Source: an uncultured Actinomycetes bacterium (GTDB lineage: Bacteria > Actinomycetota > Actinomycetes > Nanopelagicales > Nanopelagicaceae). Taken from it: 32,208 nucleotides of DNA. Where the stretch lies: positions 1 to 32,208 of the forward strand of contig CAIMSI010000130.1 in the NCBI GenBank assembly GCA_903844115.1, read 5' to 3'. Below the pieces are notes generated by a model. It ran no database searches, had not been told where the DNA came from, and saw only the letters and a list, made by a program, of their open reading frames with translations. Below are positions 8,362 through 20,263 of the stretch, in pieces. The position numbers and the translations under genes are program-made. How positions within the stretch are numbered: the stretch's first letter is position 1; each line of letters opens with the position of its first letter.

Positions 8362-9875
8362 TACTTACCTGCCTTCGGTAGTGGATCTACAGAGCCAGCA
8401 TGTGTCATGACTTCATGAGAAGCAGGATTAAGTACATCAGTAATTGGCTTTGGGAAGAATCCAAAAATCACGAGTATCGCTATAACCGGAGCAATTGCAA
8501 TTTTTTCACGTAGATTCAGATCAGTAAGAGATTCATTACCAGGCGTCGTTGGTCCATGTAGTGAACGCTGAACTGTTATCAAAACGTAGAGAGCTGCAAG
8601 GACTATTCCAGTTGTTCCAATAATTGCTGCGATTGGGTAACGAGTAAAGGTCCCCACAAGCACAAGAAATTCACTTACAAAACTTGAAAGACCAGGTAGC
8701 GCCAACGCTGACATTCCTGCGATAAAAAAGGTCCATGCCATAACGGGAGTAACGCGTTGTAATCCACCGAAATCTTCGATTTTTGTGGAGCCTCGACGCG
8801 AGGCCATCCACCCTGCCACCAAGAAAAGTGCAGCAGTAGAAAAACCGTGGTTAACCATATACAAAGAGGCGCCTGTTAGACCTTGAGATGTCATAGCGAA
8901 GATTCCCAAAGTGATGAACCCAAAGTGGCTGATCGAAGTGAATGCAATCAACCCATTAATATCTTTTTGACCGATAGCTAGGAAAGCGCCATACAAAATC
9001 GAAATAAGCGATAGCACGATAATAGCTGGCGTAAATGTATGTGCAGCATGTGGGAATAAAGTGATGCAGAATCGAATCATTCCGTAAGTTCCGACCTTAT
9101 CTAGAACTCCAAGAAGCAACACTGATGTCGCAGGTGTTGCAGACTTCGCAGCAGTTGGAAGCCATGTGTGAAGTGGCCACAATGGAGCTTTGATTGCAAA
9201 GGCAATAAAGAAGCCGAGGAAAAGCATGTTCTCTGTCGCTGAATCAATATGAAGTCCAGAAAGTGCAGTCACATCAAAAGTAGAGCCGATTTGGTTTGTT
9301 GCAATTACATAAGTACCAATAACTGCTGCAAGCATGAGGAGCCCACCAGCCAAGCTATAAAGCAGGAACTTCATTGCTGCTTGCGCGCGTTCACCGCGGC
9401 CGTAACCACCGATGAGGAAGTAGACCGGGATAAGCATCGCTTCAAAGATTACATAGAAGAGGAAAACATCTGTTGCGGCAAATACTCCAACCATCATGGC
9501 TTCAAGTACCAAAATCAAGGCGTAGTAGACGCGAGGCGACCAGCGTCCATTTTCTGATTCTTTCCAACCTGCGAGTAAAACAATAGGTACTAAAACTGTC
9601 GTCATCAAAATAAGAACTAGCGCAATTCCATCAATTCCAACTGCATATTTAATTCCGAAGCTAGAAATCCAATTACGAGATTCCACAAATTGCATTGCAG
9701 CAACACCACGATTGAATCGAAGTGCCATCAAGATTGAGATTGCAAGGTCGACAACTGAAACACCTATTGCAAACTGTTTAATGAGTTTTGTTGAACCTTT
9801 TGGAAGAAGGAAGAGGCCAATTACACCGGCTAGCGGCACAAGTTCAAGAACTGTCACGATACTCAACTGACTCAT
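8361..9875 (-). CDS. nuoM: NADH-quinone oxidoreductase subunit M
   Basis: An antiporter-like proton-pumping subunit of complex I, 504 residues from the chosen ATG, with about fourteen membrane helices. Numbered from that ATG, E145 ([11 protein letters not shown]) and K229 ([15 protein letters not shown]) match the conserved E144 and K234 pair of E. coli NuoM, and SHFGFITLG and [11 protein letters not shown] follow. ATG 9875 overlaps the nuoL stop as ATGA; a TTG five codons upstream (9890) is open but has no reason to be preferred. It ends in TAATG with nuoN. Confidence 0.97.
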   Translation of the reverse strand: MSQLSIVTVLELVPLAGVIGLFLLPKGSTKLIKQFAIGVSVVDLAISILMALRFNRGVAAMQFVESRNWISSFGIKYAVGIDGIALVLILMTTVLVPIVLLAGWKESENGRWSPRVYYALILVLEAMMVGVFAATDVFLFYVIFEAMLIPVYFLIGGYGRGERAQAAMKFLLYSLAGGLLMLAAVIGTYVIATNQIGSTFDVTALSGLHIDSATENMLFLGFFIAFAIKAPLWPLHTWLPTAAKSATPATSVLLLGVLDKVGTYGMIRFCITLFPHAAHTFTPAIIVLSLISILYGAFLAIGQKDINGLIAFTSISHFGFITLGIFAMTSQGLTGASLYMVNHGFSTAALFLVAGWMASRRGSTKIEDFGGLQRVTPVMAWTFFIAGMSALALPGLSSFVSEFLVLVGTFTRYPIAAIIGTTGIVLAALYVLITVQRSLHGPTTPGNESLTDLNLREKIAIAPVIAILVIFGFFPKPITDVLNPASHEVMTHAGSVDPLPKAGK

Positions 9876-11758
9876 AGGGTCACCATCCAAATTGTTGTGA
9901 GGAGGGCCAAGACGCCAACCACCATAATGAGCGCGTAACTACGGACGTAACCATTTTGAATTCTACGAAGATTTGTAGAAGTCAGAGCGATAACTCCTCC
10001 TACCCCGCGAACAATTCCATCAATAAAGGAATTATCCATTCCAACAAAGAATCGTGTGAGTGCTTGACCAGGGCGAACAAGAACGCGGTCGTTGAAATCA
10101 TCTTGTAGGAGATCGCGGCGAACTATCTTTGTGAGGATATTGCCCGCTGGTGCCTCGACTGGAACAGTGCGGTACTTAGTTATTGCAATTGCGACACCGA
10201 CCGCTACAACTCCCAAAGCCATAAGTGAAATAGTTGTCGCTGGCAAGAATTCTTTTTCGCTATGAACTCCAGCGGCATTCACTACTGGCGCCAACCAATT
10301 AACAAGAGCTCGTCCAGAATTGAAGAGAAAACCTGATGCAACAGATCCAATAGCAAGAATTACCATTGGAATCCACATCAATGATGGAGATTCATGTGGA
10401 TGAGCTTCATCATCCCAACGCTTTGTGCCCGTGAAAGTAAGAACGATGACTCGAGTCATGTAGAAAGCAGTGATTGCAGCGCCCAGTAGTGCTGCGCCAC
10501 CAACAAGAATTCCTTTTGTTCCACCAGCGTTAAATGCCGTTTCAATAATTTTATCTTTTGAGTAGAAGCCCGCGAATGGAGGAACTCCAATAATTGCAAG
10601 GTAACCCAAACCAAATGTCACGGCGGTGATCGGCATAACTTTTCCGATCGCTCCGTATCGGCGCATATTTACTTCATCATTCATGCCATGCATGACCGAA
10701 CCAGCACCAAGGAACATGCCTGCTTTGAAGAAGCCGTGTGTAAGCAAATGCATAATCGCAAATGCATAACCAACTGGGCCAAGTCCAGTTGCAAGAATCA
10801 TGTAGCCAATCTGTGACATGGTCGACGCTGCGAGCGCCTTCTTAATATCATCTTTTGCCGTACCGACAAGTGCGCCAAACAAAAGCGTGACTCCACCAAC
10901 AATAAGCACCATAGTCTGCGCGGTAGGTGATGCATCAAAAACAAAATGAGAACGGGTAATCAGGTACACACCCGCGGTCACCATCGTCGCTGCGTGAATG
11001 AGCGCCGAGACTGGAGTTGGGCCGGCCATTGCATCGCCAAGCCATGATTGCAATGGGAACTGTGCGGATTTACCAGCAGCAGCCAATAACAACATCGCTC
11101 CAAGCCCAGTTAAAGCTGCGGTAGAGGCGTGAGGTACGCCTGCGGCAACGCCAGTGAATGAAACAGTTCCAAATTGAGCGAAGGCAATCATGATTGCCAA
11201 TGAGAGTCCGATGTCACCAACGCGGTTGGCTACAAATGCCTTTTTGGCAGCCACCGCATATGCAGGCTTCTGGTTCCAGAAACCAATCAATAGATAGGAG
11301 GCAAGACCAACACCTTCCCATCCAACATAAAGGTTGAGATAGGAATCTCCCAGTACCAATAGAAGCATTGCTGCAACGAAGAGATTGAGATACGCAAAGA
11401 ATCGGCGACGATCGTGATCGTGGGACATATATGCGATTGAGTAGATATGAATGAGCGTACCTACGCCCGAAATCAATAATACAAAACAAATTGAGAGCTG
11501 ATCTAAGAGAAGTGAAGCATGGACATTAAATGATCCGACCGATATCCAGGTAAACAAATCCTGAGTAACCGCTCGAGCATCCCCAGTGCGTTGACGCATT
11601 GCAAAGAATTCGATGGCAGCAATCACAAAGGTAGAAGCTGAAACAAGCGTGGCTAGGAGGTGTCCCCACTTATCAGCAATACGCCCTAAAAGAAGAAGTA
11701 TTGCCGAACTTACCAAAGGTAGGGCGATGAGATAAACGAGATTCGATGATGTGGTCAT
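9872..11758 (-). CDS. nuoL: NADH-quinone oxidoreductase subunit L
   Basis: The distal antiporter-like subunit of complex I, 628 residues, with the long C-terminal lateral-helix region expected of NuoL. Conserved features are E148 in [16 protein letters not shown]230 in [19 protein letters not shown], and the [20 protein letters not shown] broken helix. [10 protein letters not shown] in the second half is diagnostic for NuoL rather than NuoM or N. The start ATG is 2 bases after the nuoK stop. The end overlaps nuoM as ATGA. Confidence 0.98.
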   Translation of the reverse strand: MTTSSNLVYLIALPLVSSAILLLLGRIADKWGHLLATLVSASTFVIAAIEFFAMRQRTGDARAVTQDLFTWISVGSFNVHASLLLDQLSICFVLLISGVGTLIHIYSIAYMSHDHDRRRFFAYLNLFVAAMLLLVLGDSYLNLYVGWEGVGLASYLLIGFWNQKPAYAVAAKKAFVANRVGDIGLSLAIMIAFAQFGTVSFTGVAAGVPHASTAALTGLGAMLLLAAAGKSAQFPLQSWLGDAMAGPTPVSALIHAATMVTAGVYLITRSHFVFDASPTAQTMVLIVGGVTLLFGALVGTAKDDIKKALAASTMSQIGYMILATGLGPVGYAFAIMHLLTHGFFKAGMFLGAGSVMHGMNDEVNMRRYGAIGKVMPITAVTFGLGYLAIIGVPPFAGFYSKDKIIETAFNAGGTKGILVGGAALLGAAITAFYMTRVIVLTFTGTKRWDDEAHPHESPSLMWIPMVILAIGSVASGFLFNSGRALVNWLAPVVNAAGVHSEKEFLPATTISLMALGVVAVGVAIAITKYRTVPVEAPAGNILTKIVRRDLLQDDFNDRVLVRPGQALTRFFVGMDNSFIDGIVRGVGGVIALTSTNLRRIQNGYVRSYALIMVVGVLALLTTIWMVTL

Positions 11759-11760
11759 GA

Positions 11761-12060
11761 CTATCGCTTCAACAAACTTGCGTCATCAATTGACGCCGAA
11801 CGACGTGAGCGATACATGGTCACGATAATTGCTAAACCAACTACTACTTCACACGCGGCAACAACCATGGTGAAGAAGGAAGCCACTTGACCGACCAAGT
11901 CACCATTAACGCGTGAGAAAGTTACGAAAGCTAGGTTCGCGGCATTGAGCATAAGCTCGACACACATGAAGACGACAATTGCATTTCGACGAAGTACTAC
12001 GCCGACAGCACCAATGGTAAAAAGAATTGCCGAAAGGTAGAGGTAATTTGAAATATCCAT
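11761..12060 (-). CDS. nuoK: NADH-quinone oxidoreductase subunit K
   Basis: A small three-helix membrane subunit of complex I, 99 residues, the standard NuoK length. The two conserved membrane glutamates that form part of the proton path are E35 ([13 protein letters not shown]) and E71 ([14 protein letters not shown]), matching E36 and E72 of E. coli. The start ATG directly follows the nuoJ stop (TAAATG), and 2 bases separate it from nuoL. Confidence 0.97.
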   Translation of the reverse strand: MDISNYLYLSAILFTIGAVGVVLRRNAIVVFMCVELMLNAANLAFVTFSRVNGDLVGQVASFFTMVVAACEVVVGLAIIVTMYRSRRSASIDDASLLKR

Positions 12061-12858
12061 TTACTTCTCCTCTTCCTGAATATCAGTGCGCTCAAATGGC
12101 GCAGAAGCAATCATGTCTCCGCGCGCTTCAAGGACTTTGGAAACCGAAGCTTGTACCGGAAGTCCATCAGGACCGAGTGCTGGAGCGTCGACAGCATTAT
12201 GCAGGGCGAAAATTCCTGAACCTGGCAATCCAGCTGCAGTTGCGAGTGATTCTCCACGGAATCGCGAAATAGAAAGATCGCGTTGAGAAGTGCGCGACTT
12301 TATTTTTTGGCTATGTGCCAAAACCATCGCACCAAGTGCGGCGGTAATTAAGAGGGCTGATACAACTTCAAATGCCCAGACATACTTAGTGAAAAGCTCT
12401 TTTGCTAAACCTTGAACATTGCCGTTTGCATTAATGGATTCCACGCCGGTAGCCGGATGATTCAATGTGGCTCGACCGATTAATGAAATCAATAAGCCAC
12501 CAATTCCAACGGCGGCGGTTATAGCGGTGGCGCGCTGGCCTTTAATATTTTCAATAAGTGAATCGGATGAATCTACTCCGACAAGCATCAAAATAAATAG
12601 GAAGAGCATCATTACCGCACCGGTGTAAACGACGACTTGAACAATTCCTAAAAAGAGAGCGCCTTGGGCAATATAAAAAATAGCAAGAGTAATCATGACC
12701 CAAGCAAGAAGTAGGGCGGAGTGCACTGCCTTTTTTACAAGCAACATTCCAAGAGCCGCTGCAACTGCGAGTGGTGCCAAAATCCAAAATTGCACGGCTT
12801 CTGGGGTTGCGGTGCTGCCTACGTGCAACTGAGTCGAAAAGGCAAAAAGATTATGCAT
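12061..12858 (-). CDS. nuoJ: NADH-quinone oxidoreductase subunit J
   Basis: A membrane subunit of complex I with five N-terminal helices. The [21 protein letters not shown] segment holds the conserved tyrosine and pi-bulge helix of NuoJ. At 265 residues it is longer than E. coli NuoJ (184), because a soluble C-terminal tail of about 80 residues follows the last helix; long tails are usual in actinobacterial NuoJ. The ATG overlaps the nuoI stop by 8 bases (ATGCATAA), and the TAA abuts nuoK. Confidence 0.95.
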   Translation of the reverse strand: MHNLFAFSTQLHVGSTATPEAVQFWILAPLAVAAALGMLLVKKAVHSALLLAWVMITLAIFYIAQGALFLGIVQVVVYTGAVMMLFLFILMLVGVDSSDSLIENIKGQRATAITAAVGIGGLLISLIGRATLNHPATGVESINANGNVQGLAKELFTKYVWAFEVVSALLITAALGAMVLAHSQKIKSRTSQRDLSISRFRGESLATAAGLPGSGIFALHNAVDAPALGPDGLPVQASVSKVLEARGDMIASAPFERTDIQEEEK

Positions 12859-13456
12859 CCGGAGTTTTCACTTCCTGGGATGGGTGAGATCCTGTTACTT
12901 CTCCCTTGTAATAAGAAGTATCAGTAGTTCCTGGATACATCGGATGAGGAGGTTGCAACATTCCTGAACGAAGTGGAGCTAACAAATCTTCTTTTTCAAA
13001 GATTAATTTCCCGCGATTATTTTCAGCGAGCTCATATTCACTTGTCATGGTGAGAGCGCGAGTTGGGCATGCTTCGATGCAGAGCCCACAGAAAATACAA
13101 CGTAAATAATTGATTTGATATACCTTGCCATAACGCTCACCAGGTGAAAATTGAGCATCGGCTGTGTTATCTGCACCCTCTACCAAAATTGCATCCGCTG
13201 GACATGCCCATGCACAAAGCTCGCAACCAATACATTTCTCTAAGCCATCTTCATAGCGGTTGAGCTGATGGCGTCCATGGAAACGTTCTGCCGTTGGTTG
13301 ACGCTCTTCTGGGTATTGGATTGTTTCGACTTTCTTAAACATTGTTGCGAAAGTTAGCCAGAAACCTTTGAGCTGAGTGAGGAAAGGTGCAGGTGATTGC
13401 TCAGGAATTTGGGTGCTCTGCTGTATCGCTTTCTCAATACTGAAATCGTCAGTCAT
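12851..13456 (-). CDS. nuoI: NADH-quinone oxidoreductase subunit I (2x 4Fe-4S)
   Basis: The peripheral-arm ferredoxin-like subunit that carries clusters N6a and N6b toward NuoB. Two classic motifs are visible in the 201-residue protein: C75-x2-C78-x2-C81-x3-C85 ([12 protein letters not shown]) and C120-x2-C123-x2-C126-x3-C130 ([12 protein letters not shown]). An upstream in-frame ATG at 13474 exists, but a strong GGAGG site lies just before ATG 13456, which is therefore chosen. This start overlaps the nuoH stop by 8 bases. Confidence 0.97.
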   Translation of the reverse strand: MTDDFSIEKAIQQSTQIPEQSPAPFLTQLKGFWLTFATMFKKVETIQYPEERQPTAERFHGRHQLNRYEDGLEKCIGCELCAWACPADAILVEGADNTADAQFSPGERYGKVYQINYLRCIFCGLCIEACPTRALTMTSEYELAENNRGKLIFEKEDLLAPLRSGMLQPPHPMYPGTTDTSYYKGEVTGSHPSQEVKTPDA

Positions 13457-14687
13457 GGATCTCCTCCGTGCCATTCGTTAGCGATGCGGTTAAAGAAGGA
13501 ACTGGGAAACTAGGGGTTGGAAATGCCTTCAGTGATTGCGCGCTCTCTTTTTTGATTCGTTCCTTCGAGCGCTCAAAGAGTGATGCGGCGGCAAATATTA
13601 AAAGCAATATTCCGAAAGTGAATGCAATGATCACTGTTCTCGAAGCGCCTTGTTGTGCCATCACGCGAAGGGTTGAGACCACCATAATCCAAAGCAAGCT
13701 CACTGGGATCAGAACTTTCCATCCAAATTGCATGAATTGGTCATAACGAAGTCGTGGAAGTGTGCCGCGCAACCAAACAAAGAGGAAGAAAAAGAGGATT
13801 ACTTTTGCAAAGAACCAAACCAAAGTGAACCAACCACCAAGCCATGTTTCTGTGAAACCAAGTCCTGGAAGTGCGTGATATCCACCAAGAAATAGCGTCG
13901 TTGCAAGTGCTGATACTGAAACCATATTGACGTATTCAGCAAGGAAGAAGAGAGCAAATTTTAATGAAGAATATTCAGTGTGGAATCCGCCAACAAGCTC
14001 GCCTTCAGCTTCGGCAAGATCAAATGGCGCGCGGTTTGTTTCCCCGACCATCGAAATAACATAAATAATGAATGAAGGGAACAAAACGACGCCAAACCAC
14101 CATTTGTTTTGCGCATCAACTATTGCGGAAGTTGACATGGATCCTGAATAAATAAATACGGCGACAAGCGAGAGGCCCATAGCAACTTCATAAGAAATAA
14201 CCTGAGCACTAGAACGAAGTCCACCAAGAAGTGGATAAGTAGAACCTGATGACCAGCCTGCTAGGACAATTCCATAAACTCCGACGGAGGCAATAGCGAG
14301 CACGTACAGAACACCAACCGGAAGATCGGTGAGCTGCATTGCAGTGGTATGACCCAAGATCCTTACTTTCCCAGTCATTGGAATTACAGCAAAAGCCATA
14401 AAACATGTAGTCGCAGAAATAATTGGAGCGATTACGAAGACGATCTTGTCTGCAGCCTTTGGAATTAAATCTTCCTTAAGCGCAAGTTTTACACCGTCGG
14501 CAAGGCTTTGAAGTAACCCAAACTTGCCTGCTCGGTTAGGACCGACTCGAACTTGCATGCGAGCAACAATGCGACGCTCAGCCCAAATTGAAAGCAAGGT
14601 TGCTACAACGCAAATAACAAAAATTAGTACGCCCTTGAGAATGATCATCCAACCTGGATCTGCTCCAATAAGTTCTGCAGTACTCAT
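13449..14687 (-). CDS. nuoH: NADH-quinone oxidoreductase subunit H
   Basis: The membrane subunit that forms the quinone chamber with NuoB and NuoD, here 412 residues with eight or more helices. Family hallmarks are [19 protein letters not shown] near the N-terminus and [20 protein letters not shown] in the middle loop. ATG 14687 is chosen because it overlaps the nuoG stop as ATGA and because upstream in-frame codons to 14771 give a Cys/Arg-rich stretch unlike NuoH. The C-terminal tail of about 50 residues past the last helix is common in actinobacteria. Confidence 0.96.
   Translation of the reverse strand: MSTAELIGADPGWMIILKGVLIFVICVVATLLSIWAERRIVARMQVRVGPNRAGKFGLLQSLADGVKLALKEDLIPKAADKIVFVIAPIISATTCFMAFAVIPMTGKVRILGHTTAMQLTDLPVGVLYVLAIASVGVYGIVLAGWSSGSTYPLLGGLRSSAQVISYEVAMGLSLVAVFIYSGSMSTSAIVDAQNKWWFGVVLFPSFIIYVISMVGETNRAPFDLAEAEGELVGGFHTEYSSLKFALFFLAEYVNMVSVSALATTLFLGGYHALPGLGFTETWLGGWFTLVWFFAKVILFFFLFVWLRGTLPRLRYDQFMQFGWKVLIPVSLLWIMVVSTLRVMAQQGASRTVIIAFTFGILLLIFAAASLFERSKERIKKESAQSLKAFPTPSFPVPSLTASLTNGTEEIHD
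13461..13467 (-). promoter_or_regulatory. Shine-Dalgarno site of nuoI
   Basis: GGAGGAG on the minus strand ends 4 bases before ATG 13456. It lies within the 3' end of nuoH and inside the possible longer nuoI frame, and it decides the start. Confidence 0.75.
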
Positions 14688-17002
14688 GCCTTCACCACCG
14701 ATACAAGACATCCTTCGGCAGCGCCAAAGGCAACGATTGTTTGTGAACCTTGCGAGTTGCGTGGCAGCCAAACTTTTTCATCAGAAATATCTGCAATCTG
14801 CGCAGGCACAACCACACTTCCCCGCTCATTCGATACCTTCAAAAGATCTCCGTTAGAAACGTTTAATCCTTCAGCACGCTTTGCCGAGATAACAGCAACA
14901 GCCGGACGAGCTGTTGCAGCAAGATTTTCTTCACCGGCTTGCAAGGAACCAAGGTCAATGAGTTGGCGCCAAGAAGTTAGTACGGCTTGGTTTCCAGATA
15001 CAGGTGTTTGCTTACTTGAAGGAAGCGATGGTTTAGCAACCTTTGCTCCATCCCACTTACCAAGTGAAAGAAGTTCTTTTGCAGCAGCCGTGACTGAAGG
15101 CAAGAGAATTGGTTTCTGCATTTCATCTGCAATCATAGAAAGAATGCGCACATCACTTCGTGTGAGTGTTCCATCAATAGCTTGATCAAAGCTACGTTCA
15201 CGTCCCTCCCAGTCAAGGAAAGTTCCAGCTTTTTCGGTAACCGCAGCGACCGGAAGCACTACATCTGCAATAGCTGTCACTGCGCTGTGTGAAATTTCAA
15301 GTGAGACTACAAAACTATTGAGAAGTTGTCCCAGAGCATCTGCAGAGATGTCGACTGGATCAACTCCCCCAATAACAACAGCTTCCAATCCACCAGCAGT
15401 GTTCAGTGATGTAAGAATCTCGGCACTTGAGCGACCAGCTTCGGCTGGAAGTGACTCCACACCCCACGCACTTTGTACATCGATACGAGCAGCTGCGTCA
15501 GTAACAGGACGTCCTCCTGGAAGAATATTTCCAAGTGCTCCTGCTTCAAGTGCTCCGCGCTCTCCTGAACGTCGTGGAATCCACGCAATTTTTGCTGATT
15601 TTGTCGCTGCAATCGCTGAAAGCAAACCAGGAACTTCTGCAGCTCGCTCGCCTACTAGTACGACTGATTTCTCCGTGAGGTTTTTTACATCATCGAAAGT
15701 TGAAACAATATTTGCATTGAGCTTCTGGCTCCCACGTGAGGCAAATGGCGCAACCGTTGTGACGTTTAAGTCGCGCTTACGAACTTGCTTGTACACACGC
15801 AAGAAAACAATAGGTGACTCATCTTCAGGTTCAAAATTCACTAAAACAACGTGATCGGCTTTATCTATATCTAAGTAGGTTGTTTTTAGATCAATTGCTG
15901 TCGAGGCCAAGAATGTTGCTTCTTCATCTGTGTGTGGGCGGGAACGGAAATCAATATCGTTTGTTCCCAAAGTAACGCGGGCAAACTTTGCATATCCATA
16001 CGCGTCTTCAACAGTTACGCGGCCACCGACAAGAACTCCGGCACGCTTACCAGCTAATCCGGCAGCAACTCGAGTGATTGCTTCTGGCCACGATGCTTCG
16101 TGAAGCTCACCGTCTTCCCCACGCACAAGTGGAGAAGTAACACGTTCTTTACTTGAAAGATATTTAAAAGCCCATCGGCCTTTATCGCAATTCCACTCTT
16201 CATTCACTGATGCATCATCACCAGCAAGGCGACGTAAAGTTTTACCGCGGCGAACGTCAGTACGAAGTGCGCAACCAGACGCACAATGTTCGCAAGCAGA
16301 AGGTGTGGAGACAAGATCAAATGGACGAGCTCGGAATCGATAAGAAGCTCCAGTGAGCGCTCCTACGGGACAGATTTGAACAGTGTTTCCGGAGAAGTAA
16401 GAATTAAATGGGTCCTTCTCATATATGCCAACTTGTTGCAGAGCCCCGCGTTCATTCAATGTGATGAATGGATCTCCTGCTATTTGTTCTGAGAAACGTG
16501 TACAGCGCGCACATAGTACGCAACGCTCACGATCGAGCAAAACTTGTGAAGAAATATTTATTGGTTTTTCAAAGGTTCGCTTTACTCCGGTGAAGCGACT
16601 TTCGCTGCGACCGGTACTCATTGCTTGATTCTGAAGGGGGCACTCGCCACCTTTATCGCAGACGGGGCAATCGAGTGGGTGGTTGATCAACAACAACTCC
16701 ATCATTCCCTGTTGAGCTTTTTCTGCCACGGGAGATGTGAGTTGAGTTTTTACAATCATGTTTGGTTCTACTGGAATTGTGCAAGAAGCCTGAGGTTTTG
16801 GAAAAGCGCGACCATTAATTTCCACATCGACCAAACATTGGCGACATGCTCCGGCTGGTGCAAGAAGCGGGTGATCACAAAAACGAGGAATTTGAATTCC
16901 AAGTTTTTCTGCTGCGCGAATAATTAAGGTTCCCTTTGGAACTGTTACTTCAAATCCGTCAATGACGACGGTGATCATCTCAACTGCTACATCAGTCGTC
17001 AT
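14684..17002 (-). CDS. nuoG: NADH-quinone oxidoreductase subunit G
   Basis: The large iron-sulfur subunit of the complex I electron-input module, 772 residues. Cluster ligands can be read off: 2Fe-2S at C42, C53, C56, C74; the His-ligated 4Fe-4S at H108, C112, C115, C121; a 4Fe-4S at C161, C164, C167, C211; and a fourth set C237, C240, C244, C272 matching the N7 cluster found in several bacteria and lost in mitochondria. The rest is a molybdopterin-oxidoreductase-like domain without obvious cofactor residues, as usual for NuoG. Both ends overlap their neighbours as ATGA (nuoF before, nuoH after). Confidence 0.98.
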   Translation of the reverse strand: MTTDVAVEMITVVIDGFEVTVPKGTLIIRAAEKLGIQIPRFCDHPLLAPAGACRQCLVDVEINGRAFPKPQASCTIPVEPNMIVKTQLTSPVAEKAQQGMMELLLINHPLDCPVCDKGGECPLQNQAMSTGRSESRFTGVKRTFEKPINISSQVLLDRERCVLCARCTRFSEQIAGDPFITLNERGALQQVGIYEKDPFNSYFSGNTVQICPVGALTGASYRFRARPFDLVSTPSACEHCASGCALRTDVRRGKTLRRLAGDDASVNEEWNCDKGRWAFKYLSSKERVTSPLVRGEDGELHEASWPEAITRVAAGLAGKRAGVLVGGRVTVEDAYGYAKFARVTLGTNDIDFRSRPHTDEEATFLASTAIDLKTTYLDIDKADHVVLVNFEPEDESPIVFLRVYKQVRKRDLNVTTVAPFASRGSQKLNANIVSTFDDVKNLTEKSVVLVGERAAEVPGLLSAIAATKSAKIAWIPRRSGERGALEAGALGNILPGGRPVTDAAARIDVQSAWGVESLPAEAGRSSAEILTSLNTAGGLEAVVIGGVDPVDISADALGQLLNSFVVSLEISHSAVTAIADVVLPVAAVTEKAGTFLDWEGRERSFDQAIDGTLTRSDVRILSMIADEMQKPILLPSVTAAAKELLSLGKWDGAKVAKPSLPSSKQTPVSGNQAVLTSWRQLIDLGSLQAGEENLAATARPAVAVISAKRAEGLNVSNGDLLKVSNERGSVVVPAQIADISDEKVWLPRNSQGSQTIVAFGAAEGCLVSVVKA

Positions 17003-18300
17003 GCGCGCGCTCCAGAAAATAGAGTTGAAGCAATTGGATCAAATGGGCAACTACCAAGATCGAGGTGACGTTGGTATTCCTCACGGAAATACTTCATTGA
17101 AGAAACGATTGGACTAGCTGCGCCATCTGCAAGAGCACAGAATGAGCGACCAGCAATGTTGTCCACGATATCAAGGAGCTTGTCTAGGTCAGCAGATGTT
17201 CCGCGCCCCGCTTCAAGTTCTTTCAGCGCTTGGACCAGCCACCATGTACCTTCGCGGCAAGGTGTGCATTTGCCACAAGACTCATGCTTATAGAACTCTG
17301 TCCAGCGAAGTACGGCGCGTACAACGCAAGTGGTCTCATCAAAAATTTGAAGTGCTTTTGTTCCAAGCATTGATCCTGCTGCTCCGACGCCCTCGTAATC
17401 AAGTGGGACATCGAGATGTTCTTGGGTAAACATTGGAGTTGAGGATCCTCCAGGAGTCCAGAATTTCAATGTATGTCCTTCACGCATTCCGCCAGCCATT
17501 TCAAGAATTTCGCGAAGTGTGATTCCTAATGGAGCTTCAAACTGTCCAGGATTCTTCACGTGACCAGAAAGTGAGTACAGAGTGAATCCCTTACTCTTTT
17601 CAGTTCCCATAGCTTGGAACCACTCCACACCATTACCAATGATGGCCGGAACAGAAGCAATGGATTCAACGTTATTAACAACAGTTGGGCGTGCATAAAG
17701 TCCTGCAATCGCAGGGAATGGTGGGCGAAGTCGAGGTTGTCCGCGGAATCCTTCGAGTGAATCGAGGAGCGCCGTTTCCTCACCGCAAATGTAAGCGCCG
17801 GCACCGGCATGAAGAACTAGTTCTAGATCAAAGCCTTTTCCATTCACATTCTTGCCAAGCAATCCGGCGGCATACGCATCTTCTATCGCTTGCTGTACTC
17901 GACGAAAAACATGTACTACTTCACCGCGAAGATAAATAAATGCATAATTTGCGCGAATTGCATACGAACCAATGATGATTCCTTCAATGAGCGAGTGCGG
18001 ATTAGCCATCAAAAGAGGCATATCTTTACAAGTTCCTGGTTCTGACTCATCAGCATTCACAACGAGGTAATGGTCCTTGCCATCATTTTGTGGGATGAAT
18101 CCCCATTTCATTCCGGTTGGGAATCCTGCGCCACCACGTCCACGCAGTCCGGAATCTTTTATTAATTGAATGACCGCATCTGGATCCATATTCAACGCAG
18201 TCTTTGATGCTTTATATCCACCGTTACGACGATAACCCTCAAGTGTGAATGAATCTGCATCATCCCAATTTGCTGAAAGAACTGGCTTTAGTTTGCTCAT
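16999..18300 (-). CDS. nuoF: NADH-quinone oxidoreductase subunit F (NADH- and FMN-binding)
   Basis: The catalytic entry subunit of complex I, which oxidises NADH through FMN. The 433-residue protein has the FMN/NADH glycine-rich loop GRGGAGFPTGMKW at 54-66, the acidic NADESEPGTCKD at 82-93, GAGAYICGEETAL at 166-178 and the N3 cluster ligands C342, C345, C348 (CGKCTPC) and C388. It starts 2 bases after the nuoE stop and overlaps nuoG by ATGA. Confidence 0.98.
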   Translation of the reverse strand: MSKLKPVLSANWDDADSFTLEGYRRNGGYKASKTALNMDPDAVIQLIKDSGLRGRGGAGFPTGMKWGFIPQNDGKDHYLVVNADESEPGTCKDMPLLMANPHSLIEGIIIGSYAIRANYAFIYLRGEVVHVFRRVQQAIEDAYAAGLLGKNVNGKGFDLELVLHAGAGAYICGEETALLDSLEGFRGQPRLRPPFPAIAGLYARPTVVNNVESIASVPAIIGNGVEWFQAMGTEKSKGFTLYSLSGHVKNPGQFEAPLGITLREILEMAGGMREGHTLKFWTPGGSSTPMFTQEHLDVPLDYEGVGAAGSMLGTKALQIFDETTCVVRAVLRWTEFYKHESCGKCTPCREGTWWLVQALKELEAGRGTSADLDKLLDIVDNIAGRSFCALADGAASPIVSSMKYFREEYQRHLDLGSCPFDPIASTLFSGARA

Positions 18301-18302
18301 GG

Positions 18303-18929
18303 TTACTTGCCCTCTTTCGATAACTTCAAGCCAAGCTTTGAAGGTTCACCAGCTGATACGCCTTCACCGGCAAGACCATCAGAAATACCGGCAAGGACAG
18401 CGGAATTCTGTTTCCATGTACGAAGAGTTTTTGGGCCACGCGTTGGGGCAGGTGGATTGCCACTTCGAATACCGTCAACAAGATCCTTGGCACTTTGTGG
18501 TGTCTGATTATCAAAAAATTCCCAGTTGACCATTACGACTGGAGCAAAATCGCAAGCCGCATTACATTCGATACGTTCGAGTGAAACTTTTCCATCTTTT
18601 GTGACTTCATCGTTTCCAAGTCCGAGGTGTTCGGAGACAGACTTGTAAATTTCATCTCCGCCCATCACTGCGCACAAGGTATTGATACAAACCCCAACGT
18701 GGAACTCTCCTACCGGCTCACTCTTATATTGCGTATAAAAGGTGGATACGGCAGTGACTTCAGCGGTCTCAAGTTCAAGCATTTTGGCAATAACTTCAAT
18801 TCCTTGCGAAGTTACATAACCCTCAATTGCTTGTACAAAGTGGAGCAAAGGCATAATTGCAGAGCGCTTGCGTGGGTAACGAGCGATGATTGAATTCATT
18901 GTGGCGATATTTTCAGATGAGTAAGCCAT
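18303..18929 (-). CDS. nuoE: NADH-quinone oxidoreductase subunit E (2Fe-2S)
   Basis: A thioredoxin-like subunit holding the N1a 2Fe-2S cluster beside NuoF. Ligands are C81, C86 (CINTLC) and C122, C126 (CNAAC). At 208 residues it is longer than the E. coli protein (166); the extra C-terminal tail is rich in Pro, Gly and Lys and probably flexible. The ATG shares one base with the nuoD stop (TAATG). Confidence 0.96.
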   Translation of the reverse strand: MAYSSENIATMNSIIARYPRKRSAIMPLLHFVQAIEGYVTSQGIEVIAKMLELETAEVTAVSTFYTQYKSEPVGEFHVGVCINTLCAVMGGDEIYKSVSEHLGLGNDEVTKDGKVSLERIECNAACDFAPVVMVNWEFFDNQTPQSAKDLVDGIRSGNPPAPTRGPKTLRTWKQNSAVLAGISDGLAGEGVSAGEPSKLGLKLSKEGK

Positions 18930-20263
18930 TAGCGATCTACACCTCCCATGACAGGATCAATAGAAGCAACAGCGGAAATTACGTCAGCAATCATGCCGCC
19001 TTCACACATCGCTGCAGTTGATTGCAAATTATTAAATGATGGTTCACGGAAGTGAACGCGATATGGACGCGTTCCACCATCTGAAACTGTGTGAACACCA
19101 GTCTCTCCGCGAGGAGATTCAACGGCTGCATAGGCCTGGCCTGCAGGTACGCGGAAACCTTCGGTGACAATCTTGAAGTGATGAATTAACGCTTCCATAG
19201 ATTCGCCCATAATTTCGCGGATATGTGGAAGTGAATTACCAATGCCATCAGCTCCGACAGCTAATTGGGCAGGCCATGCAATCTTTTTATCTGCAACCAT
19301 AACTGGAGCACCGTTTAACTTATCAAGGCTGTCGCAGCACTGTTCGATAATGCGAAGCGATTGTTCAAGTTCACCAAGGCGCACAAGGAATCGACCATAT
19401 GCATCACAGGTATCCGTTGTAATGACATCAAATTTATAATTCTCATAGCCAGAGTACGGTTGTGATTTACGAAGATCCCATGGCATACCCGCTGCTCGAA
19501 GAATTGGGCCGGTAACACCAAGAGTCATGCAACCAGCAAGATCGAGGTATCCAATATCTTTTGTGCGCTTCATCCAAATTGAGTTACCAACCAACAAAGT
19601 TTCATTGTCCTTAAAGCTTTTACGCATATTTCTGCATGCTTCACGAATATGAGCCACTGAATCTTGTGGAACATCCTGCGCCACTCCGCCCGGGCGAATG
19701 TAAGCCATATTCATGCGAAGTCCAGAAATTTCTTCAAAAATATCGAGAACTGTTTCGCGGTCCCGGAAAGCAAAGAAAATAGGTGTTAACGCGCCAAGTT
19801 CAAGGCCACCGGTACCAAAGGCCACCATGTGGGAAGAAATGCGGTTGAGTTCCATCATCATTACGCGAATTACTTGTGCGCGCTCTGGAATTTGATCTGT
19901 GATACCAAGGAGTTTTTCTGTTGACATGCAGTATGCAGTCTCGTTGAAAATTGGTGCTAAATAATCCATGCGAGTTACATATGTAACACCTTGGGTCCAC
20001 GTGCGGTATTCAGTGTTCTTTTCAATACCTGTATGTAAATATCCAATTGCACATCGAGCTTCTGTGACTGTTTCGCCTTCAAGTTCAAGAATCAAGCGAA
20101 GTACACCGTGTGTAGAAGGGTGTTGTGGTCCCATATTTACTACTACGCGCTCTTCTTTTGTGGCACCAATCTCGGTCGACAGTTCATCCCAGTCACCACC
20201 CGTGACAGAGTAAACGCGACCTTCAGTGGTCTCGCGAGAAGAAGCGTACGGATCAAAAGTCAT
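18929..20263 (-). CDS. nuoD: NADH-quinone oxidoreductase subunit D
   Basis: The 49-kDa-type subunit that lines the quinone site, 444 residues. [13 protein letters not shown] (45-57) carries the conserved quinone-site histidines, and [13 protein letters not shown] follows in the first third. It is a separate gene, not fused to nuoC as in E. coli. It overlaps nuoC by ATGA and nuoE by one base. Confidence 0.98.
   Translation of the reverse strand: MTFDPYASSRETTEGRVYSVTGGDWDELSTEIGATKEERVVVNMGPQHPSTHGVLRLILELEGETVTEARCAIGYLHTGIEKNTEYRTWTQGVTYVTRMDYLAPIFNETAYCMSTEKLLGITDQIPERAQVIRVMMMELNRISSHMVAFGTGGLELGALTPIFFAFRDRETVLDIFEEISGLRMNMAYIRPGGVAQDVPQDSVAHIREACRNMRKSFKDNETLLVGNSIWMKRTKDIGYLDLAGCMTLGVTGPILRAAGMPWDLRKSQPYSGYENYKFDVITTDTCDAYGRFLVRLGELEQSLRIIEQCCDSLDKLNGAPVMVADKKIAWPAQLAVGADGIGNSLPHIREIMGESMEALIHHFKIVTEGFRVPAGQAYAAVESPRGETGVHTVSDGGTRPYRVHFREPSFNNLQSTAAMCEGGMIADVISAVASIDPVMGGVDR

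Noticed and set aside
9876-9890. TTG start of nuoM five codons upstream.
   Set aside because: ATG 9875 forms an ATGA overlap with the nuoL stop and gives the usual NuoM N-terminus; the TTG has no Shine-Dalgarno sequence.
14688-14771. A 28-codon upstream extension of nuoH.
   Set aside because: It lies inside nuoG, reads as a Cys/Arg-rich stretch unlike any NuoH, and the ATGA overlap at 14687 is the typical junction in this operon.
15318-15854. A 178-codon open frame on the plus strand.
   Set aside because: It is antisense to the well-supported nuoG, is rich in Ser/Arg/Pro as shadow frames are, has no domain signature and no start signal. Similar long shadows opposite menC (26440-26976) and menF (23830-24210) were left out for the same reason.
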